Both the position numbers and the translations under genes were made by a program. 64,000 nt of DNA from Siderastrea siderea (taxonomy: Eukaryota > Cnidaria > Anthozoa > Scleractinia > Rhizangiidae): assembly GCA_964030785.1 (NCBI GenBank), contig OZ034969.1, positions 30,712,001 through 30,776,000 of the forward strand. Reading direction: 5' to 3'. The notes beneath the pieces were generated by a model, which saw only the letters and a list, made by a program, of their open reading frames with translations, was not told the origin of the DNA and ran no database searches. The stretch's first letter is position 1. Each line of letters opens with the position of its first letter. Shown here in pieces: positions 55,947 to 64,000 of this stretch.

Positions 55947-56171
55947 CGTTTAAGCCCTGACTCACTTAAGGGACGCATTTATTTAGAGTGACTGGGTTCA
56001 AAAGAAAGAACTTTCAGGGGATTACTGTGGCTGGCACTTGATGACACATTGAGGATTGAGCAAGGCATTAAGTGAAGGAGTATATACGCTAAAACTTACC
56101 GACTGGTTGGCAGAAAATACCGTGTGCGGGATCACAGTCGACGCAAGAAGCCAAACGACCGTGAAACTCAT

Positions 56172-59100
56172 TGTTCGCTGGAAACTTTGAATCTTTTTGT
56201 CTCGAAGCTGGAAGACTTCGTTTGTCTACCGAGATAAGAAATAATAACAAGGGAAAAGTGTACAAAAAATTAGATGGATGATTTTATATGATACATGAGC
56301 CAAAACGTCGGATAGAGTGGTAAAAAATAAACAGCCGTCGTGCGCTCGGACAGTTCCCAAAATACGGCTATGAACTGAAACGCTCCACACCTTTGAAGCA
56401 GTGACGCTCAGATTTAACTTCGTCTCAACTTGTCTTTTAACTCTCAAGGTTTTGTGGACTCTCGGATTTCTTTACGTCCGGAACAGATAGAATTCGAAGA
56501 GCTCGAAGTAGTCTGAAGCTTTGAAGCTGGAAATACTTCAACTGATGTTTACGTGGCAAAACGGTTTCCTAAAGAAACCTATTTTTAGAGTGTCTTCGGT
56601 GCATGCTTCTCGCAAAAACCAGTTACGTAAACTCACGGCGATTGGCTCATAACATTAAACGAATCCTGTCTCTTGATAAACAAACTTTTTTAGTTCCGCG
56701 ATTATATTCTTTGTGAGTAAGTTTAATTTTCAACTCAGATTTTTGTTATTTTACGGTCTGCCGTCCAAACTCTTTCTCTCAGCTTTTAAATAAATGCTAT
56801 GCGTGTATTCGTTTCGAAACAATTAATATGTAAAATATAGCCCGGTTTATGCAGTAAGTAGTTTGAGCTACAAAATTAAACTACACATCAAAAATAGAAT
56901 AATTTATACTGAAAAGATCTCGTCCGGAACGGATTTTGACACTAAACATAGCATATAACCGAGAATGACAGTACAGCTAGTACGAAAAGCTTGTCGCAAT
57001 TTATTATCAAGGCGGGAATTCTTTTTCCTCTCCTCCTTAATCAAGCAGGTATGAGCAGTTTCAGCTTTTTAGTTCATAATTTTAACAGAAAAGAGAAGTT
57101 TTCACTTGTAGGGAATAATGTCAAATTAATTAGAGTTAATTGCCACAAAAATGAATTGTAATTTTTTCAATCTATTGAAAGCAAAAGGAAAGATGTGAAC
57201 CGTTTGTCTCTGCAGATACTTCTATTCAAATTTCACTCAAGAGTGTGGGACTAAAGAACAGGAAACATCCACAGAAAATAATTGCTTGAAAACGAAAGGG
57301 GTTGTACTCATTCCAAAGTCCCTGCATGGGCAAAGCTCTCTGCTAGTTAGCAAGGGAAGAGCGTTCGTTTGGGTTTCCAAAGTATAAGGAATTATTCATC
57401 ACTACAACTGACTTTTTGTTTCTGGGTGACAAAGATTGCTCTGCGGTCTCAAAAGAGGAAGGGCAATGCAGATAGAACGCGAACCATACAAAGTGACTGG
57501 GAGCACAATTGTGGACTTACCGTGGCCGGAACTTGGCCCACCTCGTTCAACAAGGCTTCAAGCGCTTCCTAAGCGCTTCCCACTCGATTTCCTCCTTCCT
57601 CGTCATTTTTTCGAAGCAGTTTGAGCTCCAACTCAACCTTCCTCCTCCAGGTGGTCATTGAGTGACCCTGCTTCCTTTCACTCTCTGGGATCCATCGGTC
57701 GAAGTGCCATTCTGGCAGTGTCCTCAGGCTCCCTTCGAAGCAACTTTGAAGCACATGTCCAATGTCCATCTCCGTCTTGATAGATTAACCCAATTTCCTC
57801 TTGCTCTGTCAGCAGGAGGAGATCTATGTTGGATATCATCCTAGACCAGGAGACGCGTGGAATTCTTCAGAGACAAGATGCATGGAAGGTTTGCAGCTTA
57901 TCAGAAATTCACCCGCAATTCGCCAACATTCTGATCCATAAACGGCAATACAAGGTTGATAGATCTGGACCTTCGCGGAGCCGCAGTACGTACGACACTC
58001 CTCTATATACTAAGTCTGCAGCAGTAGAAAGGCGCCTCTCGCTTTGTTGATCTTATGCAGCAGGCTAAAGTGGATCAAATTCAGTTTACATTTTAGAGTT
58101 GTTTTCAACTTGTGTCGAACGTAAATCCCGTTTGTCTTGGTTTTGCTTTACGTCGTTCTCTTACTGGTTTTAAAAAACTCGCTCTAACTTCTCAACTAAT
58201 GAGAGGTAAAACGGTATCCACTCGTCAACTGTCAAATGTATTTTCTAGTTCTAATTGGTCCATTGTGTTATTTGTAAATGTTGTGATTGGCCAAGGTGAT
58301 GATAACATTGTTGTTAATTGGTTCTAAGACAAGCAATTTAAAACAGCTCTTACAGCCTGAAAAAAGTTCCCTCTTACTAACGCTTGAAAGTACTTAATTT
58401 CAAATGAATTCTCAGTCAACCTTTGTCAATGGTTCCAGTCTCGTTCCACGAATCTTAATCCATCAGCAGTACGTAAGAGAGAGTTCTCCAAACTTCGATC
58501 AACGCACAGCACCCAGTGTCTCTAGTTCTGACTCCCTTTGTCTTTGGTGTTTTTAGCAATGACTCAGATCACTATTGGCTATTTGATTTTGCTATCCAGT
58601 GAAGTGTGTTCCTGTACAACAGAAAACAAATGCTTTTTTGTTTGGTAGGTCCGTTAAGTACAGTTTATTTTCTTGTATTTTTTGACTCGACTTTACCGTT
58701 TCTCACAGAAGTTACTAATTGGCGTGATGTAATGTGGCTGCTGCATGCTGATATGGAGAATTTGAATTGTGCAGTTGTATGCGTTATTTTGCACTGGAAA
58801 TTAGAATTACTTTTGAAAGGATTTCAGTACCAAAAGCCACACTTTCCCCAAGAATACTGAACCTAGCCTCCAATGCTGCCTTAAAAATAATTTCTGTGGA
58901 TTTGGAAAGGAGGAAAACCAACTGACTGAGTAATAAAGATAAAGTCAGCAGCAACAAGAAATATAATGAGTAGACTCTATCAAATCCAAAATAAGGCGCA
59001 GCTTCTCGTTTAAACTACACAAATGACTATTTTTGATTGGAGACTTCCTTATTCAAAACTGGTTCCTATCCTAACCACTTTTGACAAAGGTTAGCCTCTT

Positions 59101-59985
59101 CGTTCAGTTTGCTGAAAAATCAATTATGTTCTGTAATGCTACCCTGAAAAGGTTGAATTTTTTTTAGTCTTAAAGGCGCGAAAGCTATAGATCAAAAAAT
59201 GTTTGGGGATGTTAATTGGCCTGGAAAAGTGATTCTTCTCCCCCGCTCCCCCACCAATTATTGCACTTTCATGTTAAATCAAGGCGATTTTCAATTGAAT
59301 GTCATAAGACCCAAACCAAAGTAATGATTCTAATCACAACGGGCACCAATAACCGGCTCTAAATGCAAAGACAAGCACTGGCGTCAAGCGCGGGAAAACG
59401 TGTGCGAGCAAGTTACAATTGGTTTTGGTTTTACATCTGATTGGTTGAGAAAGCGGAGCTGGTAATTTTAACCAACCACATGGTGTAGTTATGAAAAACA
59501 AAAACAAACACAAATTACCTTCGATGCCCAATTGAAAGCCACTCTATCTTGACTAAATTAGTTTCTGTTTTCAAGTTATTTTTCCGCGTCCAGATAAAAT
59601 GTAATGGCGGCCATTTTGGAATGCAGTCTATAGTAGCAACATCCCCACACGTGTGAATCTCGCTTCTCGCTTGGTGTTCCTCGCGTGAAAAGAGATAAAG
59701 GCTCTGGTCTACAATATGCTCAGGTATGCTCAGGGGGAATAAGATTGGTCGAACAAAACACTCCAGATTTTTCATTCGTTATTTTCGATAACAAAATCAG
59801 CAATCAATGAACGCTTTAGCAGAACCTTTCTTAAATCATTGTTTGCAAGCATACATCCCCATGTTCATTCAGTTGTTATACTAGCACCACACGAACTCAC
59901 ATCAAGCCGGTAAAACGAACTCGTTTTATTCAAGCGGACTTAAGCCTAGAACTACGTGTCCACTCGTGTGAACTGATTAGAGCTC
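56172..59985. repeat. Spacer between CTHRC1-like copies 3 and 4, paralogous to 38430-40542
   Basis: No gene seen. Blocks colinear with 38430-40542 (see that entry) are separated here by extra sequence at about 57300-59200. It shows the empty site for the LINE tail found near 39965-40290. A segment near 57411-57480 (ctgggtgacaaagattg, gcagatagaacgcg) also resembles 60365-60430. Confidence 0.78.
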
Positions 59986-60337
59986 TTACTGGGGTGGGGG
60001 AACTTCCTCGATCATGATACGGGTCACGGAGTTCCATCCGGTGTAAGCATCAGAACTTTTATATCCTGCGCAGTTTCGGACATTGATGCCCACTCGCACG
60101 AAATCTTTGGCGATTCTTTCACAGAATCCTCCAATCTGAGTTGTTCTGTGTATGTTGGTGTCTGTTTTACCGTGATTTGGAGAAATGTGGGCAACACCAT
60201 CAATGGCGAGAGGTTTGCTACACTCCGCCCCGTTGAATGTGAAAAACCAGTGCTTACAGCAACTTAGACAGAAAGCAATTCTTTTAGCTCCATTGTACTC
60301 GACTTTCAAAGCTGTGTTATCAGCAAGCTTGTTAAAG
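59986..60337 (-). pseudogene. CTHRC1-like copy 4, orphan last exon
   Basis: Frame NKLADNTALKVEYNGAKRIAF..., CLSCCKHWFFTFNGAECSKP, TNIHRTTQIGGFCERIAKDF, YTGWNSVTRIMIEEVPPPQ, stop TAA at 59986. The domain itself is open and well conserved. Similarity to the other copies stops abruptly at about 60337, removing the splice acceptor and the first codons (DCV). No collagen or signal exon follows within the next 3.5 kb. Best read as a truncated duplicate, although fusion to an unseen upstream exon cannot be excluded. Confidence 0.75.
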
Positions 60338-60344
60338 AATTATT

Positions 60345-61188
60345 AATTGCAAGAACTTGCTTCGCTTCTGGGTTACAAAGATTGTTCTACAAGCTCAAAA
60401 AAGGGAAAAAGAAAGTTAGAACGCGTAACGTGCATGGCAGATTTCCTCAAACCAATGTAAGCTCATTCGCACAGAATATAGATCATTTTAAACAGAATAT
60501 AATTGATATTGTTCAGCCAATTAGCCTCTTGGCTCTCTTATATTGTATATAACGCCACCCTGAAAATGTTTGGATTTTTAGTCTTAAGGACGTTCGCGCG
60601 AAAATCTTCTACAACACCGAATTTTTTCATACTTTTGCTAGTCAGATAATGAGGTACCTAAGGCAGAAATGCCAAAAAATTGGGAGGGTCACCGACTTCG
60701 TTTTCAAAATAAAGCGCGTGGAAAACTACCCTAATTTCGAGCAATCAGCCCTCGTAACTCGACATGGCCTCGGTGGTCGGTTAGTTGAAAAATATTTGAA
60801 ATGATTCGCTATATACCCACTTTCAAGTTAGTCAAATTTTATTCAAGTGGGTCTGTTAAAGTGCCACTGGGACCAGAATTTTGGTATTCCATATTTTTAC
60901 ATTTTTGAACATAGTTTGTGGTTCTTAGTTACCATGCCAAATTTCAACTTATTACGACGACTAGAAGTCGCTTTTTTCGGACGGTTTTTCTCGAGATTTT
61001 GCGGCCGCCATTACTGGTCCTTGTTCCGGAAGCTGGCTTGCGAATGAGCGGAAGTGACGTCAGAGGCTCACCTCAAACCTAGTGCCTTCACATGGTTACT
61101 TGCCACGGGAAAGTAAATTGTCCTCGAGGAAAGATTTCTTGCCAAGTGTTTGTTGCTCGACTTTGAAATCTTCCTTGCTGCAGCAGTA
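60345..61188. other. Intergenic, no gene seen
   Basis: Contains a duplicate of the 57411-57480 segment near 60365. The part after 60840 (aagtgccactgggaccag ...) reads like a 5' flank of the THAP exon and includes ggaagtgacgtcag near 61050. Confidence 0.4.
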
Positions 61189-61516
61189 ATGACCGGTAGC
61201 ACTTGTGTTGTACAATGCTACAACAATAAATCCAACCACCGAGCTGGTATTTTGCTTCATGGAAGCCCTGCGAACGGACCCGCAATGGAAAAAAGGACAA
61301 TGTTCGCACTCACACACAGTACGAATTTCAACCCGAGAGGCATTTTGATCATTTCACGGACGAGTTTTTTCAGAGGGCTGTTCATGTCGCAAGATCTCAG
61401 AGGTCGATCATTCCATTGCCCATTCCAACTATATGGAAAAAAGAACCGGAAAAAAACATTATCTGCGCGAAGATCCTCGGCGAATGCAATCCTGACCGTC
61501 TTGATTAAGCTGATAT
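61189..61516 (+). pseudogene. THAP-domain exon, frameshifted
   Basis: From ATG 61189 the frame reads CVVQCYNNKSNHRAGILLHG ... FALTHSTNFNPRG, the first half of a THAP zinc finger. After a shift near 61335 another frame supplies FDHFTDEFFQRAVHVARS ... PIPTIWKK, its second half with the PxPTIW box. The invariant Trp is replaced (EKRTMF where EKW.RF is expected) and the CS.HF cysteine is lost, so it is degenerate. It could derive from a host THAP gene or a P-type transposon. Confidence 0.72.
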
Positions 61517-61689
61517 AGTTTGCTTATCTTTTTCTTTTTTTAATTCCGCGTGTGTTAATTTCAGAGCAGTAATCGCTTAGAAGCATGGACATTTATTTTA
61601 TAACATACCATCCCGAATGTGGAGAAACTTTTCTCTCTTTATTCCCTGTCGGTGAACAGTCGATTGACATTATTGTTCGGGCAGTAGCA

Positions 61690-62107
61690 AAACTTAGGTT
61701 AGGTATTATTACAACCTATAAGAATTGAAAATGGAAGACATGCCACCCCTAAAATCCCTGAGCATCTGAGAATTTGTCAATACTGCAGCTCAAATGAAGT
61801 TGAAAACGAAGTACACTTCCTCTTATCTTGCAATAGATATGATCCAATTAGAAAGTCTTTAATGGACGATATTATTAGTAAATATTCCGATTTCGATTCT
61901 TAAAATTGTATTTCTCTTAAATAGCATTGACGCTTTCACTTGTTAAAAATTAGGTTACTACATTTACGAAGCTTTTGTATTAAGAAATGGATCAATAGAC
62001 ACAGAAATTGTAAATTAATCGATTTTGCAACATTTTTTCTTTCTCTTTTCTATGTGCAATGGCATTTGTAATTGGGAATGCAAATAAAATGTTGTTGTTG
62101 TTGTTCG
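61690..62107 (+). mobile_element. LINE 3' end with (TGT)n tail
   Basis: The frame near 61725-61905 reads RIENGRHATPKIPEHLRICQ, YCSSNEVENEVHFLLSCNRY, DPIRKSLMDDI, the Cys/His C-terminal motif of LINE reverse-transcriptase proteins. After a non-coding 3' region, the sequence ends aaataaaatgttgttgttg. Confidence 0.8.
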
Positions 62108-63121
62108 AGATCGGATCGTCGGTGTGTGGAAATTGAAGTTGGGAAAAAATATGGGTCAAATATCACACGCCACTATTTGCCTAAGGGTTTAACAATGTTA
62201 TTTCTTTTACCTGTCATAGCAATCTTAGTAAATGAGCTACTAAGAAAAATGATTAAATATCAAGTTATTATTTTTCGCAGCGAATAAGGCAAGCGAAAGC
62301 TTCGTTTCCTCGGCGGTCTGCATGTTGTTGTTGAGCAGCGGAAAATTTTCCTTGTGCGCTTTTAATTTTGACTACAAATATTTAGATTCCGGTCACACAA
62401 GGCCTCCAGTTCTTGAAAAAAAAGGTTTTGATTTATTTCACTTCTTTCGCCTCAGAAAAAGAATTCTCTAAAAACTGTTTAAAATATTTAGCAGCGCCAA
62501 GCACTTGTGTTTCAATGTGTTGAGTGACCACTGTACTATGGTAGACACGATAAGCTGCCTGGCAGCTGACTACAAGAATAACGGTTTTTCAAGAAAGATT
62601 CCCAGACTATGCCAAGAATGGCCAAAAATCTCAATGCTTTTTTTATAATATATAATGAACATAAACAACGGCAGACAAGGTATCGCTTATTATATTTTCT
62701 CCCACACCAACAGTAACATCGATCGACCCAAGGCTGAGAATTCGCGAGCATCAAAGTCTAAAGTTTTCATAGGTGTTTTGTCTAAATTTCCACAGCTTAA
62801 AAGATCAATTCCTCGAATAGCCATGTCTATTTTGCCACAGGTTTACAGTGGATAAAAGTTACACAACCTACCTTGGAATGGACAACTTTATGATCGCTGT
62901 ATAGCGGCTTAACAGCTGGCTGGAGAGCGCTATCCAAGCTTTGAACAACCGAGATGAAGCGATAAATTTTATCCACCGGACAGCGACTTATCCGTTGAAA
63001 AAGAGTTATCCACTTTTTGAGAAACTGGGGCCTGAACTACAATCATTGTCTAAGCATATTTCGCTTATGTTTTGAACTCCCGCCAAATAACTCAAATAAT
63101 ATTGTCAACAAACCGGTTTAC
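62108..63121. other. Intergenic, no gene seen
   Basis: Short open frames only, with no recognisable motif. Confidence 0.4.
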
Positions 63122-63127
63122 AAGATT

Positions 63128-63873
63128 CAGGGCTTGAACAATCGATGAAACCGATGATCGGAAAATCAATCGATCAATCGATGACGATCGATGCCTTGTT
63201 AGTTAATTGGCATCGATTGGCATCGGCCAATCGATGACCAATCGATAATCACACAAACGTGGTCGCACCCCATCGATTGTCATCGATTGGCGTTAAAAGA
63301 ATCTCGGTATCCCACGTTCCAGCATGTACGTATACGCACTCGCAGTACGCACGAATGTTTGAAATGATTTGAATTTGTTCACCGGATTGTTTGTATGCAG
63401 TTGCATGGTTTCAAAAATCAACAACAGAAACAAACTTTGAAACAGTGTTTTGAAGAAACACAAGTCAACAACATACTTTTTCGCTTAGCTGTCCCTTTCG
63501 TTGTCCTTTATACTGTTGATATCTGGTTGATATGTATGTTCTCCATGATGTATCAATCACCATTGTGAAAGAAATAAAGTTTTATCGCAGTTTTCATCAT
63601 TACAATGCATAAAGAGACCGTGTTTTTGGAAATCGTGACTGAAAATATAACGCATCAAAAATGAAAACCAATCGATGACAATCGATGTCAATTAACTGAT
63701 CGATTGGCATTGATAATCGATAAAAATTGATAATCGATGAAATCGATAATCACAAAAAACCTGAGCATCGATTGTTCATCGATTATCGATATCAATCGAT
63801 TAATTGGCATCGATTGTCATCGATTGATCGATTGATTTTCCGATCATCGGTTTCATCGATTGTTCAAGCCCTG
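63128..63873. mobile_element. hAT-like MITE rich in ATCGAT
   Basis: Terminal inverted repeats of about 75 bp beginning CAGGGCTTGAACAATCGATG at both ends. Flanks share AAGATT (63122-63127 and 63874-63879). The interior is filled with catcgattg/caatcgatg words in both orientations around a unique centre. 746 bp, non-coding. CAGGG ends suit hAT, although a 6-bp rather than 8-bp duplication is visible. Confidence 0.82.
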
Positions 63874-64000
63874 AAGATTATTAGTTGAAACCTCACATCA
63901 GTTCTTACATCGTACGGTGTGAAAAATTCTTCATTTGCCGAATGAAACGAATCCTCAGAGGCTTTGGAATTTCTAGACTGTTCCGAATCGTAGAAATACT

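Larger units (their letters stand above)
40543..56171 (-). pseudogene. CTHRC1-like copy 3, frameshifted, intron 1 carrying the P-like transposon
   Basis: Exon 1: 56100-56171 (24 codons, signal peptide MSFTVVWLLAST..., donor TCG|gtaagt). Exon 2: 41099-41455 (119 codons: VKTQCPS then a longer collagen helix than copy 1, and NWKQCAWKNLNDGRDNGLIK). Exon 3: 40543-40911 (DCVFNKLADNTALKVE ...). All junctions are phase 0. Exon 3 has two frameshifting indels relative to copy 4. A 5-bp deletion removes the Trp codon of CCKRWFF, and a 14-bp insertion (aacagaaccaacc type duplication) lies in the TNIHRTTQ region. The frame entering exon 3 therefore stops at 40738, losing most of the globular domain. The 13.35-kb element at 42587-55938 lies in intron 1, stretching it to about 14.6 kb. 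Probably non-functional. Confidence 0.85.

Noticed and set aside
55711..55965. 84-aa minus-strand frame over the transposon right end
   Set aside because: Begins outside the element and reads through the poly-G terminus; the overlapping frame from ATG 55847 is better supported.
61088..61317. Two minus-strand frames opposite the THAP exon
   Set aside because: Shadows of the THAP-domain coding strand.

Overview
This window looks like genomic DNA of an invertebrate animal, most likely an anthozoan cnidarian such as a stony coral. The basis is AT-rich DNA with short spliceosomal introns, CTHRC1-type collagen-like genes, and a mix of DIRS, Crypton, Penelope, Helitron, P-superfamily, LINE and MITE sequences. 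The species is inferred and cannot be proved from sequence alone. There are no operons, no CRISPR array, and no rRNA or tRNA gene that I could see.

Layout. 0.1-3.5 kb: the 3' part of a spliced gene for a MULE-transposase/SWIM-like zinc protein, whose last ~300 bp are tandemly duplicated. 4.3-5.5 kb: a GC-rich minisatellite that truncates a Helitron Rep fragment. 6.9-8.6 kb: a Crypton tyrosine-recombinase gene with two nonsense codons, sitting in an interspersed repeat whose uninterrupted copy lies at 18.6 kb. 8.8-15.5 kb: a long-terminal-inverted-repeat DNA element with 7-bp target duplications, split by an almost complete DIRS retrotransposon. 15.5-31 kb: gene-poor DNA with palindromes, MITEs, minisatellites and a second, uninterrupted copy of the long-TIR element (20.3-22.1 kb).

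31.7-60.3 kb is a tandem family of CTHRC1-like secreted collagen genes on the minus strand. The first (three exons, 232 aa) is intact. The second is reduced to a signal-peptide exon and a shrunken last exon. The third has all three exons, but its last exon is frameshifted and its first intron is split by a 13.35-kb transposon. The fourth is an orphan last exon.

The main find is that transposon (42587-55938). It has imperfect terminal inverted repeats starting CAGGG, a matching subterminal inverted motif containing the CRE palindrome TGACGTCA, and a perfect 8-bp target duplication (TAGCCACT), as expected of the P superfamily. It is far larger than a classical P element. Its plus strand encodes, in order, a polytopic membrane region, a ubiquitin-like domain ending in Gly-Gly, a THAP-like C2CH finger, a cysteine-rich linker, a P/THAP9-type RNase H transposase, two CCHC knuckles and a YqaJ-like PD-(D/E)XK nuclease. 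A separate gene follows that resembles the C-terminal half of a ubiquitin-specific protease. A small spliced minus-strand gene starts inside the right terminus. The plus-strand pieces are linked by a candidate -1 slippery site (A AAA AAA) and a candidate 37-bp intron, so they may form one polyprotein of about 2,200 residues. Penelope, foldback and LINE fragments are nested between the transposase and the protease-like gene.

60.3-64 kb: a decayed THAP-domain exon, a LINE 3' end with a TGT-repeat tail, and a hAT-like MITE rich in ATCGAT.
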